From positions 1 to 64,000 of the forward strand of contig CAYVHV010000010.1 of assembly GCA_964451305.1 (NCBI GenBank): a DNA stretch of 64,000 nt. Direction: 5' to 3'. Below are positions 49,806 to 61,824 of this stretch, one piece after another (the first letter of the stretch is position 1; each line of letters starts with the position of its first letter). The notes under the pieces are model-generated. The model searched no databases, was not told the DNA's origin, and worked only from the letters and a program-made list of their open reading frames with translations. Position numbers and translations under genes: made by a program. The stretch comes from SHLQ01 sp964451305. Lineage in GTDB: Bacteria; Actinomycetota; Acidimicrobiia; Acidimicrobiales; SHLQ01.

Positions 49806-50917
49806 ACACACCCGCTCCCAACGGACGGATCTCCCAGCTTCAAGAATCGTTGACATCTCATGATCTCGACGCACTGGTCGTCTCCAGTGCGACGAACATC
49901 CGATACCTCACAGGCTTTTCGGGAAGCAACGGCACGGTAGTGATCACCACCACCTCCGCAACGCTGATCACCGACAACCGATACGGCGAGCGAGCCGCTG
50001 ACGAACTCGAGGTAGGCAACCCTCATGCCGGTGTCGACGTCGAGATCGCCCTCGCCCCAGGAGCGGGCCACGAAGAACTCGAACGACGGCTTTCGGATTG
50101 TCGAACCATCGGGCTCGAAGCGAGCGATCTCTCCTGGTCGGCCGCGTCTGCGCTGAGCGATCGTCTCGGTGCGGAGCGAATTCAGTCGACGGTCGGCATC
50201 GTCGAGAAGCTACGCGAGCGCAAATCTCCCGCAGAGATCAACCTGATGGGCCGTGCCGCGGCGATTGCTGACGACGCACTTGCTCACGTGATCGATTCGG
50301 GCATCGAAGGCTTGACCGAACGCGACATTCAGCGCCGACTCGACCACACGGCGACTGACCTCGGAGCCGATGGCGCGAGTTTCGACACGATCGTCGCATC
50401 CGGTCCCAACGGCTCCCGCCCGCACCACGAAGCAGGACAACGGGCAGTCACCGCAGGCGACCTCGTGATTATCGACTTCGGTGCAGAGGTGGGCGGATAT
50501 CGCTCCGACATGACCCGAACGTTCGTGCTCGGCACGCCAACTCCACAACAACGCCTGATGCTCGAAGCCGTCGAAGCTGCCCAGGCCGCTGGTGTGGGTG
50601 TGGTCGCCGCTGGTGTTCAGACCTCTGAGATCGACGCTGCCTGCCGATCGGTTCTCGCCGACTTCGAGCTCGAAAAGTACTTCATCCACGGAACTGGCCA
50701 TGGCGTTGGGTTAGATATCCACGAAGCACCGTCGGTGAGTTCAACCTCCACTGCTACGCTCGCTCCTGGCCATGTGATCACCGTCGAGCCCGGCGTCTAC
50801 ATCCCCAACGTTGGGGGAGTGCGCTGGGAGGACACGGTGGTGGTCACCACCGTCGGTGTCGAGACGCTGACCAAACACCCCAAGCAGCCGAAGATCGACG
50901 CACCGTCAGCGTCGTAG
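49802..50917 (+). CDS. pepQ: Xaa-Pro aminopeptidase/dipeptidase (M24B)
   Basis: 371 aa. An N-terminal creatinase-like domain (about 1-135, opening ALVVSSATNIRYLTGFSGSNG) precedes the pita-bread metallopeptidase. Metal ligands are visible as LVIIDFGAEVGGYRSDMTRTF (two Asp), FIHGTGHGVGLDIHEAP (His), VITVEPGVYI (Glu) and GVRWEDTVVV (Glu). It cleaves peptides containing proline. ATG 49802 overlaps the aroB stop. efp follows after 29 bp, a classic neighbour. Whether it acts as aminopeptidase or dipeptidase is undetermined. Confidence 0.9.
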   Translation: MNTPAPNGRISQLQESLTSHDLDALVVSSATNIRYLTGFSGSNGTVVITTTSATLITDNRYGERAADELEVGNPHAGVDVEIALAPGAGHEELERRLSDCRTIGLEASDLSWSAASALSDRLGAERIQSTVGIVEKLRERKSPAEINLMGRAAAIADDALAHVIDSGIEGLTERDIQRRLDHTATDLGADGASFDTIVASGPNGSRPHHEAGQRAVTAGDLVIIDFGAEVGGYRSDMTRTFVLGTPTPQQRLMLEAVEAAQAAGVGVVAAGVQTSEIDAACRSVLADFELEKYFIHGTGHGVGLDIHEAPSVSSTSTATLAPGHVITVEPGVYIPNVGGVRWEDTVVVTTVGVETLTKHPKQPKIDAPSAS

Positions 50918-50946
50918 GAACGGTTCGACCAGCCCGAAGGATTCTC

Positions 50947-51510
50947 ATGCCGACCATCACCACGAACGATCTCAAGAACGGAATGCACCTCGACCTCGAT
51001 GGTGACCTCGTGCAGGTCATGGCGTTCCAGCACGTCAAGCCAGGTAAGGGCGGAGCGTTTGTTCGAAGCACGCTCAAGAACGTGCGAACCGGATCTACCG
51101 TCGATCGAACCTTCCGCGCTGGCGAGAAGGTGGAGCGCGCAATGATCGACAAGCGCGAGATGCAGTACCTCTACAAAGAGGGCGCAGACTTCGTATTCAT
51201 GGACACCGAGACCTACGACCAGCGAAACGTCGCTCCCGAGACGCTCGGGGATTCAGCCGACTACATCATCGAAGGGCGCTCAGCGAATGTGTTGATGTAC
51301 GGCGAGGAGATCGTCGGAACTGACCTTCCTCCGTCGGTCGAACTCACCATTGCCGAAACAGAACCGGGCCTCCAAGGAGACCGGTCGTCGGGCGGAACCA
51401 AGCCAGCAGTACTCGAAACGGGCAAGAGCATTCAGGTGCCGCTATTCGTCAACATCGGTGACGTGGTCAAGGTCGACACCCGTTCCGGCGATTACCTGTC
51501 GCGGGCCTAA
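50947..51510 (+). CDS. efp: Translation elongation factor P
   Basis: 187 aa. It stimulates peptide-bond formation at polyproline stretches. The tip loop reads VKPGKGGAFVRSTLKN, with Lys at the position that is modified in E. coli. KOW/OB domains follow, and the end shows SIQVPLFVNIGDVVKVDTRSGDYLSRA. No modification gene (epmA/epmB, earP) is in the window; actinobacterial EF-P of this type is often unmodified. AAGGA lies 6 nt before ATG 50947. nusB follows after 2 bp. Confidence 0.96.
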   Translation: MPTITTNDLKNGMHLDLDGDLVQVMAFQHVKPGKGGAFVRSTLKNVRTGSTVDRTFRAGEKVERAMIDKREMQYLYKEGADFVFMDTETYDQRNVAPETLGDSADYIIEGRSANVLMYGEEIVGTDLPPSVELTIAETEPGLQGDRSSGGTKPAVLETGKSIQVPLFVNIGDVVKVDTRSGDYLSRA

Positions 51511-51512
51511 CG

Positions 51513-51917
51513 GTGGATCCACTTCAACTCTCTCGGCGAGAAGACCGCGAAAGCTGCTTGGCGCTGTTGTACGAAGCGGACATGACCGGAGACGCAATCT
51601 CTGATGTCCTCGACCGCAACCACGCCGATGAGGACGACTACGGAACGTCGATCGTGACGGGTGTGAACGAACACCTCGCCTCGATCGATGAGCTCATCGA
51701 CGGCGTGGCCGAGGACTGGACGGTTTCACGAATGAGTGGGATCGATCGCAGCATCTTGCGTATGGGAGTGTGGGAGCTGAGCCACAACCCAGATGTGCCA
51801 ACGACCGCCGTCGTCTCCGAAGCTGTCGCGCTCGCGGAGGATTACTCGACAGAAAAGTCGGCGCCGTTCATCAACGGGATTCTGGTCAAACTCGCATCGA
51901 CCCAACGAGCAGAGTGA
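51513..51917 (+). CDS. nusB: Transcription antitermination factor NusB
   Basis: 134 aa, all-helical. Family segments are LSRREDRESCLALLYEADM, ASIDELIDGVAEDWTVSRMSGIDRSILRMGVWEL, and a C-terminal VSEAVALAEDYSTEKSAPFINGIL. With NusE it binds boxA RNA during rRNA transcription. The GTG start at 51513 lies 2 bp after the efp stop, so the two are one transcript. Confidence 0.94.
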   Translation: MDPLQLSRREDRESCLALLYEADMTGDAISDVLDRNHADEDDYGTSIVTGVNEHLASIDELIDGVAEDWTVSRMSGIDRSILRMGVWELSHNPDVPTTAVVSEAVALAEDYSTEKSAPFINGILVKLASTQRAE

Positions 51918-51945
51918 CGACGTCCACCTCGCACATACGCAGGGC

Positions 51946-52476
51946 GTGACGGTGCCGGCTCCGCGAACGCTGGACGAGGTTACGAACGGACTCGGAGTTC
52001 GAGACGGGTTCGTGTTGTCGCCATGGCGCGAGCGCTGGGCAGAGGTGTTGGCCGCGGCATGGGCCGATCCGGAGATCGCTCGATGGAACCCAGTTCCGCC
52101 CGAACCAACGGTTGCGTATGCAGCGTCGTGGATTCGTGGCTCCGCTTCGCAGAACGAGGCGAGCATCGGAATCGATGTCGTCATCGTCGACGAGGCGACC
52201 AGCGCTCCTGCGGGGGAGATCGGTCTACAGGTCGATCCAGCGCAGGGGATTGCCGAGGTCGGATTCTGGCTGGCGGCTGCGTTCAGGGGGCGGGGCGTAG
52301 GCGCAACGCTTCTCGCGTTCGCCGAGGACCTTGCTGAGGCTCTCGAACTCGCGGGCCTTGTCGCGCTCGTCGACCCGGATAATTCGGCCGCGATCGGACT
52401 GTGTCAGTCCAAGGGCTGGCCCGAACTTCCGACAAAGAGCGACCGCCGAGCCTTTGCATATCGAGTGATCTCATGA
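51946..52476 (+). CDS. GNAT-family N-acetyltransferase
   Basis: 176 aa from GTG 51946 (GTG 51952 is possible); AGGG lies just upstream. The acetyl-CoA pyrophosphate loop is visible in EVGFWLAAAFRGRGVGATLL (R-G-x-G-x-G/A), followed by LVDPDNSAAIGLCQSKGWPE, typical of RimJ/RimL-like enzymes. It transfers an acetyl group to an amine; the target is unknown. It starts 28 bp after nusB and ends before a hairpin and the pyr promoter. Confidence 0.8.
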   Translation: MTVPAPRTLDEVTNGLGVRDGFVLSPWRERWAEVLAAAWADPEIARWNPVPPEPTVAYAASWIRGSASQNEASIGIDVVIVDEATSAPAGEIGLQVDPAQGIAEVGFWLAAAFRGRGVGATLLAFAEDLAEALELAGLVALVDPDNSAAIGLCQSKGWPELPTKSDRRAFAYRVIS

Positions 52477-52512
52477 GAAATCGATCACAGCGTTAAATTT
52501 CCAGCGCTTCGG

Positions 52513-52531
52513 TGGCGCGACAGCCGCGCCA
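52513..52531 (+). terminator. Candidate hairpin terminator before the pyr operon
   Basis: A perfect 7-bp GC-rich stem (52513-52519 with 52525-52531) with a 5-nt loop, 36 bp after the GNAT stop and just upstream of the pyr promoter. No T-run follows. Confidence 0.35.
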
Positions 52532-52537
52532 AACCAC

Positions 52538-52543
52538 TACGGT
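52538..52543 (+). promoter_or_regulatory. Candidate -10 element of the pyr operon
   Basis: TACGGT; transcription would begin about G52551, exactly at the foot of the PyrR-binding hairpin, giving a 44-nt leader. Confidence 0.45.
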
Positions 52544-52551
52544 GAAATTTG

Positions 52552-52584
52552 TTCGTGAAGCGGGTCCCGTGAGGCTCGTACGAA
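52552..52584 (+). promoter_or_regulatory. PyrR-binding RNA hairpin in the pyr leader
   Basis: GGTCCCGTGAGGCT at 52563-52576 fits the PyrR-binding consensus ARUCCNGNGAGGYU in all but the first base. The fold also fits: lower stem 52552-52556 with 52580-52584, a 5' bulge at 52557-52559, pairs 52560-52564 with 52575-52579, a bulged T at 52565, pairs 52566-52567 with 52573-52574, and loop CGTGA. It ends 2 nt before the GGAGG of pyrR, so PyrR-UMP binding could block ribosome access, as described for mycobacteria. Confidence 0.85.
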
Positions 52585-52594
52585 TGGAGGAGTG

Positions 52595-53207
52595 ATGACA
52601 GACGCGGATCTTCGGCGAACCCGAGCGGTCGCCTTTGGGCGAAGTGGGTTGAGCAGGTTCGTTCCCCAGACCACCGTTCTGAACTCCGACGATGTCGCCC
52701 GTGCGTTGAAGCGCATGGCGCACGAAATCATCGAGGCAAACAGTGGCCTCGACGATGTGATCATCATCGGTATGGAGCGCGGCGGCGTGCCGATCGCTCA
52801 GGCAATTGCCGATGCTCTCGAAAGCATCGAGAGCCAGCCGATCGAGTTCGGCACGATCGATGTGAGCTTCTACCGAGACGATATTTCGACGACCTCGATT
52901 CCTGCCAGAGGTCACCAACATGCCGTACTCGGTTACCGACAAACACGTGGTGTTGTGCGACGACGTGCTGTTCACCGGGCGAACCGTTCGCGCCGCGCTC
53001 GACGCAGTAACCGACTTTGGCCGGCCGAAGAGCATCCAGCTTGCGGTCATGGTCGACCGCGGCCACCGGGAGCTGCCAATCCGCCCTGATTTCGTGGGCA
53101 AGAACCTGCCGACATCCCGTGACGAGAGCGTGCGAGTGTCGCTCGACGGCGTCGACCTTGGGACGACCGAGCTCATCGAGCAAGGGACTCGAAAGGGCGA
53201 CTCGTGA
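52595..53207 (+). pseudogene. pyrR: Bifunctional pyr regulator/uracil phosphoribosyltransferase PyrR, disrupted by a 1-nt frameshift
   Basis: Two overlapping frames together encode one PyrR of about 203 aa. The first (from ATG 52595) runs MTDADLRRTRAVAFG through FYRDDISTT; the second resumes at about 52899 with FLPEVTNMPYSVTDKHVVL, then the PRPP-binding motif VVLCDDVLFTGRTVRAA, VDRGHRELPIRPDFVGKN and the stop. The length (one base more than a multiple of three) implies one extra nucleotide near 52895-52898. No obvious programmed slip site is visible. PyrR binds the pyr leader RNA with UMP and represses the operon. Strong GGAGG before the start; the stop overlaps the pyrB GTG. The indel could be real or a sequencing error. 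Confidence 0.8.
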
Positions 53208-54124
53208 AGGATCTACTCACCATTGCCGATCTCGGCGCTGACGGAATCAACGAGATCATGTTGACCGCCGACAGCATGGCCGAAGTCAGTTCTCGGCCTA
53301 TCCCGAAAGTCCCCGCACTCCGCGGGAAGACCGTCGCGTCGATGTTCTTCGAGGACTCCACTCGCACCCGGACATCGTTTGAGACGGCGGCCAAGCGGTT
53401 ATCCGCCGACGTGCTCAACTTCAGCGCTTCATCGTCGTCGGTCAACAAGGGCGAATCACTCCGTGACACGGTCGAAACGATCGAAGCGATGGGTGTGGAC
53501 GCGATCATTGTCCGTCACCGGTCATCGGGGGCGCCACGTCAGGTGTCCAAATGGGCTGAAGCGTCGGTAATCAACGCCGGAGACGGCTGGCACGCACATC
53601 CCACACAGTCGCTCCTCGACGCCTACACGATCCGAGCCGAAGGGCGAAGCTTTGACGGACTCAACATCGCGATCGTCGGTGACATCTCCCACAGCCGCGT
53701 CGCCCGGAGCAACATCGAAGCGTTCTCCATGCTGGGCGCAAACGTCACGCTCGTCGCACCTCCGACGCTGCTGCCTCCCCACGTCGAAGCGCTGGGAGCA
53801 ACGGTGTCGCACAGTCTCGACGCGGTGCTCGCCGAGACCGACGTTCTCTACCTCCTACGTATGCAGCACGAACGGATGGACCAGGCGCTCGTGCCATCTC
53901 TCGGCGAGTATCACCGAACCTTCGGGCTCACCCCTGAACGGGCCACGGTGCTTCCATCGAGTGCGTTGATCATGCACCCCGGTCCGATGAACCGAGGAAT
54001 CGAAATTTCGCCTGAGGTCATCGACGACGGTCGAGTGCGGGTGCTCAATCAGGTCGCGAACGGCGTGGTCGTTCGGATGGCCGTGCTCTACCTAGTCCTC
54101 GGATCGAACGGGGGTGTTGTATGA
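53204..54124 (+). CDS. pyrB: Aspartate carbamoyltransferase catalytic chain
   Basis: 306 aa. It condenses carbamoyl phosphate with aspartate. The carbamoyl-phosphate site reads FFEDSTRTRTSFE, with further signatures SSSVNKGESLRDTVET, AGDGWHAHPTQSLLDAYT, VGDISHSRVARSN and MHPGPMNRG. No regulatory chain PyrI is present, as usual in actinobacteria. GTG 53204 overlaps the pyrR stop, and its own stop overlaps pyrC by 4 bp. Confidence 0.96.
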   Translation: MKDLLTIADLGADGINEIMLTADSMAEVSSRPIPKVPALRGKTVASMFFEDSTRTRTSFETAAKRLSADVLNFSASSSSVNKGESLRDTVETIEAMGVDAIIVRHRSSGAPRQVSKWAEASVINAGDGWHAHPTQSLLDAYTIRAEGRSFDGLNIAIVGDISHSRVARSNIEAFSMLGANVTLVAPPTLLPPHVEALGATVSHSLDAVLAETDVLYLLRMQHERMDQALVPSLGEYHRTFGLTPERATVLPSSALIMHPGPMNRGIEISPEVIDDGRVRVLNQVANGVVVRMAVLYLVLGSNGGVV

Positions 54125-55422
54125 GTACGTTCCTCAGCGGCGGATCGATCGTCGGCACCGCCGGCGTCGAAAGAGCCGACGTCCTGATCACCGGTAACTC
54201 GATCGTTGCGGTCGGCCTCGACCTGCCTGTTCCAGAATCTGCGCGGACCATCGATATTTCGGGCATGGTCGTGCTGCCCGGTCTCGTCGACATCCACGCG
54301 CATCTGCGCGAGCCGGGCAATGAAGAGGCTGAGACGATTCGAACCGGAGCGCGCGGCGCTGCCCTCGGCGGGTTCACCGCAGTAGTGGCCATGCCGACCA
54401 CCACGCCCACGATCGACTCACCATCGGTCGTGCGAGACGTTCTCGCCCTCGCCGAGGGGGCAGCGTGTGAAGTGTTGCCAGCAGCGGCCATGACCGTTGG
54501 ACGAAAGGGCGATCTGCTCACACCGATGGGCGAACTCGCAGCGATGGGCGTTCGGATCTTCAGCGACGCTGGATCAGGGGTGCAGAACCCAGCGATGATG
54601 CGATCGATCATGGAGTATGCGACCGGGCTCGAATCGATCACCGACGGCGAACCAATCGTGCTCGCTCAGCACTGCAGCGTTACCGCACTCAGTGAGAACG
54701 GACACATGCACGAGGGGGAGTGGTCGACGCGTCTTGGAATGGCCGGCCAGCCCGTCATTGCCGAAACGCTCATGATGCAGCGCGATGTTGCCCTCGCTGA
54801 ACTCACCGGCGCTCGCATCCACTTCCAACGCGTCACCTCTGCTGCGGGAGTCGACATTGTTCGCAACGCCAAAGCGTCCGGACTTGCGGTGACAGCGGAG
54901 GCAACAACACACCACTTCACACTCACCGATGCAGCGTGCGCTGGGTACGACCCGGTCTTTAAAGTGCATCCGCCGCTTCGGACAGACGATGATGTCGCGG
55001 CAATTCGCGCTGGCCTGGCCGATGGCACCATCGACTGCATTGCGACCGATCATGCACCACACGAGCCGCACACGAAGGAGTTCTCCTTCGATCATGCACC
55101 TGCCGGGATGCTGGGCTTCGAGACGGCATTTGCACTCGCCGTCAACGAACTGGGCTTGCCGATCGAGCGAGTCGCAGAACTCATGAGTACGCGTCCAGCC
55201 GAGATCGCTGGAATATCAGACAGGCACGGGCGCGCGATCGAGTCGGGAAATCGGGCCAACCTGGCCATCGTCGACCTCGACGAAATTTGGACGGTGCGCG
55301 GCACCGATATGGCGAGCAGAAGCCAGAACACCCCCTACGAAGGAAGAGAGCTGCAGGGCAAAGTGAAATACACGATCGTTGAAGGCGAGATCACTGTGGA
55401 TGAAGGAGTAGCGACACGATGA
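54121..55422 (+). CDS. pyrC: Dihydroorotase (class I)
   Basis: 433 aa. It cyclises carbamoyl-aspartate to dihydroorotate. The metal-binding HxH lies in LVDIHAHLREPGNEEAETI; further signatures are CIATDHAPHEPHTKE (Asp/His) and LQGKVKYTIVEGEI at the C-terminus. The amidohydrolase barrel is flanked by the small beta domain at both ends. ATG 54121 overlaps the pyrB stop; carA overlaps its end. Confidence 0.95.
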   Translation: MSTFLSGGSIVGTAGVERADVLITGNSIVAVGLDLPVPESARTIDISGMVVLPGLVDIHAHLREPGNEEAETIRTGARGAALGGFTAVVAMPTTTPTIDSPSVVRDVLALAEGAACEVLPAAAMTVGRKGDLLTPMGELAAMGVRIFSDAGSGVQNPAMMRSIMEYATGLESITDGEPIVLAQHCSVTALSENGHMHEGEWSTRLGMAGQPVIAETLMMQRDVALAELTGARIHFQRVTSAAGVDIVRNAKASGLAVTAEATTHHFTLTDAACAGYDPVFKVHPPLRTDDDVAAIRAGLADGTIDCIATDHAPHEPHTKEFSFDHAPAGMLGFETAFALAVNELGLPIERVAELMSTRPAEIAGISDRHGRAIESGNRANLAIVDLDEIWTVRGTDMASRSQNTPYEGRELQGKVKYTIVEGEITVDEGVATR

Positions 55423-56500
55423 GTGAGATCAGAGAAGCACACCTCGTCCTCGCTGACGGCACCGTATTCGAAGGTGAAGCGTTCGGTGCGATCGCTCCGG
55501 ACGGCGTCAGCACAGGCGAGGTCGTATTCAACACGGTCATGACCGGCTATCAAGAGGTGCTGACCGATCCGAGCTATGCCGGACAAATCATCACCTTCAC
55601 ATACCCGCACATTGGCAACTACGGAACCAATAGCGTCGATCATGAGTCGAGGGCATCGTTCTGCCGCGGCGTGATCGTTCGCGACCCAGCCCGGCGCGCC
55701 AGCAACTACCGAAGCGAGGACGAATTCGAGGCATACCTCGTCGCGAACAACATCGCCGGCATCGCTGGGCTCGATACCCGCCGCCTCACTCGCCACATTC
55801 GTGACCTGGGTGCAATGCCCGGAGCATTCGGCACCGCCGATGAGCAGACGTTGCTCGCCGCGGCCAAATCCGAGCCAGGAACCGATGGGATCGACCTCGT
55901 TTCCACCGTGACCTGCGATCAGCCGTACACCGTGACCGGCGACGGACCTCGCAAAATCGTCGCCTTGGACTTTGGGATCAAGACGTCGATTCTCGAGCAG
56001 ATGAAGCGCCTCGGCACGATCGAGGTCGTTCCCGCAAGCACCCCGGCGTCGGAGATTCTGGCGATGAACCCCGACGGTGTGTTTCTTTCGAACGGTCCGG
56101 GAGACCCGGAGCCGCTCGGATACGCCCGGGACAACATTTCGGAGCTGCTCGGCGAGGTTCCAGTGTTCGGAATCTGCCTCGGTCACCAGCTGCTGGCCGC
56201 AACGCTGGGTGCAAGCACCTACAAGCTGCCGTTCGGCCACCACGGGGGCAACCATCCCGTGATGCGTCTGCGCGACCGCAAGGTCGAGATCACATCGCAG
56301 AACCACAACTACGCCGTCGAGGAATCCTCGCTCGTCGACGCCGAACTTACCCACATCAACCTGAACGACCAGACGGTCCAAGGGATCTCGTGCACCGAGG
56401 TTCCCGCGTTCAGCGTCCAGTACCACCCCGAGGCGGGCCCTGGTCCGCACGACAGCCGCTACCTCTTTGACGATTTCGAAGCACTGATGGAGTCCAACTA

Positions 56501-56501
<1 letters not shown>
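55419..56501 (+). CDS. carA: Carbamoyl-phosphate synthase small subunit (glutaminase)
   Basis: 360 aa. It releases ammonia from glutamine for CarB. An N-terminal CPSase domain (LVLADGTVFEGEAFG, SYAGQIITFTYPHIGNYG) is followed by a class I glutamine amidotransferase with the nucleophile in VFGICLGHQLLA and the His/Glu pair in SVQYHPEAGPGPHDS. ATG 55419 overlaps the pyrC stop; carB overlaps its last base. Confidence 0.96.
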
Positions 56502-59829
<3,328 letters not shown>

Positions 59830-59830
<1 letters not shown>

Positions 59831-60747
59831 TGGTCGACATGTCGACTCGGGTGGGCAGCACCGTGCTGCCCACACCGGTTATGACCGCATCAGGAACTGC
59901 TGGACACGGCGGCGAGTTGGGACGCTACGTACCGCTCGACTCGCTCGGGGCGCTCGTGGTCAAGTCACTTTCGATCATGCCATGGGAGGGCAACCCAGGC
60001 CCGCGTGTCGTGCAGCTCCCCGGAGCCATGATGAACAGTGTTGGGCTTCAGGGCCCCGGTGTCGCTGGATGGATTTCCGAAGAGCTTCCTGCGCTGCGAG
60101 CGTCGGGTGCGCGGATCGTGGCCAGCATCTGGGGGCGTACCGTCGACGAATATCGTCAGGCCGCAGAAGCGCTCGTGGCAGTCCAAGACGACCTGACCGC
60201 AGTCGAGATCAACGTGTCGTGTCCAAACATTGAAGATCGACGCAAGATGTTCGCCCACAGCTGCGAAAGTGCAGCGACGGTGATCCACGCCACCGAGGCG
60301 CTCGAGGTACCTCGCTGGGCAAAGCTCAGCCCAAACGTCTCCGATATTGCCGAGATCGCAGGCGCCGCTGGCGATGCGGGCGCGGCGGCGGTCACCCTTA
60401 CCAACACACTGCTCGGTCTCGTCCTCGACCCAACCACTGGCCAGCCCGTGCTCGGCGGGGGAGGAGGCGGAGTCTCCGGCCCAGCTATGCGTCCCGTTGC
60501 CCTCCGGGCGGTCTTCGACGTGTCGGCTGCACACCCCGAGCTCCCAATCGTTGGGGTTGGGGGTATCGCTGACGCCGAAGATGCAGTGCAGTACCTTCGA
60601 GCGGGAGCGAGTGCGGTCCAGGTCGGTACAGCAACCTTTGCTGACCCCCGATCGACCGCACGAGTCACCAAAGACCTCGAGACATGGTGTAACAAGGCGC
60701 GAATTCCTCGTGTCGCCGATCTGATCGGTACCGCCCACGATCGCTGA
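59830..60747 (+). CDS. pyrD: Dihydroorotate dehydrogenase, class 1B type
   Basis: 305 aa. An FMN barrel that oxidises dihydroorotate to orotate. NVSCPNIEDRRKMFAH places a cysteine as catalytic base, which marks the soluble class 1 enzymes. The lack of an N-terminal membrane helix and its operon position support class 1B. Other markers are TASGTAGHGGELGRYVP, GAMMNSVGLQGPGV, KLSPNVSD and VGVGGIADAEDAVQYLRAGASAVQVGT. Class 1B normally needs the PyrK electron-transfer subunit, but no pyrK lies in this operon. ATG 59830 overlaps the carB stop. Confidence 0.92.
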
Positions 60748-60803
60748 GTCTGCGAACCGAAGAACCCGCAACAGCCACACTCTGAACAGGATCAAGAAAC
60801 ATC

Positions 60804-61508
60804 ATGGAATCCATCGACACCGTAGACATCGAACTTCGCAGCAAGCTATGTGTCGCACTCGACGTCGACGACATGGTCGAAGCCGTCCGAATCGCTCGTG
60901 ACCTTTCGCCATGGTTCGGTGTTGCAAAGATCGGACTCGAGCTCTTTACTGCGGCCGGTCCAGACTCCATCGGCATCTTGATGGGCCTTGGGTACGACGT
61001 GTTCATCGATCTCAAGATGTACGACATTCCAACCACGGTCGAGAAGTCATCTCGTGTTCTCGGGGCGCTCGGCGTCAAATACGCCACCTACCATGCGCAG
61101 GGTGGCGTCGATGTTCTTGCTGCCGGAGCCAATGGTCTTCGCCAGGGTGCGTCCGATGCTGGGCTCGACGAGCCGATTCCGCTCGCAATTACCGTTCTGA
61201 CCTCCGATGCGAACGCTCCTGAGCACATCATGCCCGCACGCGTAAAGCTCGCAGTAGAGGCAGGAATGGGTGGTCTCGTCACCGGCCCGAACGATGTGAA
61301 GGAAGCCAAGCAGTACGCGCCGCGCCTCTTTGGCGTTACCCCAGGAATTCGTCCCGAAGGCTCGGACAACCACGACCAGGTTCGTGTCGCAACCCCGAAG
61401 GTCGCGCTCGACAACGGTTCTGATCTGCTCGTCATTGGGCGAGCAGTGACCCTTGCCGAAGACCGTGCTGCGGCGGCCGAAGCAATCGTGAATTCTTCCC
61501 TAAGCTAG
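60804..61508 (+). CDS. pyrF: Orotidine 5'-phosphate decarboxylase
   Basis: 234 aa. It converts OMP to UMP. The catalytic signature D-x-K-x-x-D is visible in VFIDLKMYDIPTTVEKSS; other markers are LCVALDVDD, FGVAKIGLELFTAAGP and FGVTPGIRPEGSDNHDQ with LLVIGRAVT near the end. This is the group I bacterial type, unlike the longer mycobacterial form. AGGATCAAG precedes ATG 60804. The mihF gene begins 4 bp after the stop. Confidence 0.94.
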   Translation: MESIDTVDIELRSKLCVALDVDDMVEAVRIARDLSPWFGVAKIGLELFTAAGPDSIGILMGLGYDVFIDLKMYDIPTTVEKSSRVLGALGVKYATYHAQGGVDVLAAGANGLRQGASDAGLDEPIPLAITVLTSDANAPEHIMPARVKLAVEAGMGGLVTGPNDVKEAKQYAPRLFGVTPGIRPEGSDNHDQVRVATPKVALDNGSDLLVIGRAVTLAEDRAAAAEAIVNSSLS

Positions 61509-61512
61509 GGAA

Positions 61513-61824
61513 ATGTTCGATAGCGCCGAATACGCAACGCTCTTCGCCTCGATTTCAGAGGTGTTGGAGCATCGGGAGGCGTTCATCGCAGAGTTGCAGA
61601 CTGGTTCGGTGTCGCTCGCTGAGGTCTTCTCTCGTGCAGCCGATGATCCAGTGCTGCACTCGATGAAGGTTCTCCCAGCGATCGAAGCGCTCCCGGAAAC
61701 GGGCAAGGTGTCGACCCGACGTGCCTTTGGTGAGCTCGGTATCGACGAGGCTGCCCTTATCTCGGACGTATCGGCCGAGATGGTCGATGCGCTACCTGAC
61801 GCGATCGTGAGAAACGCGCTCTAA
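61513..61824 (+). CDS. mihF: Actinobacterial mIHF-like protein, unusually acidic
   Basis: 103 aa. Position between pyrF and gmk and the pattern MKVLPAIEALPETGKVSTRRAFGELGI match mycobacterial integration host factor (mIHF), a nucleoid protein with a helix-two-turns-helix DNA-binding element. In mIHF the turn reads PGVGK; here it is PETGK. The chain is also acidic by count (18 Asp/Glu against 7 Lys/Arg), whereas mIHF is basic. DNA binding may therefore be weaker or changed. It is translationally coupled to gmk (TAATG overlap). Confidence 0.8.
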   Translation: MFDSAEYATLFASISEVLEHREAFIAELQTGSVSLAEVFSRAADDPVLHSMKVLPAIEALPETGKVSTRRAFGELGIDEAALISDVSAEMVDALPDAIVRNAL

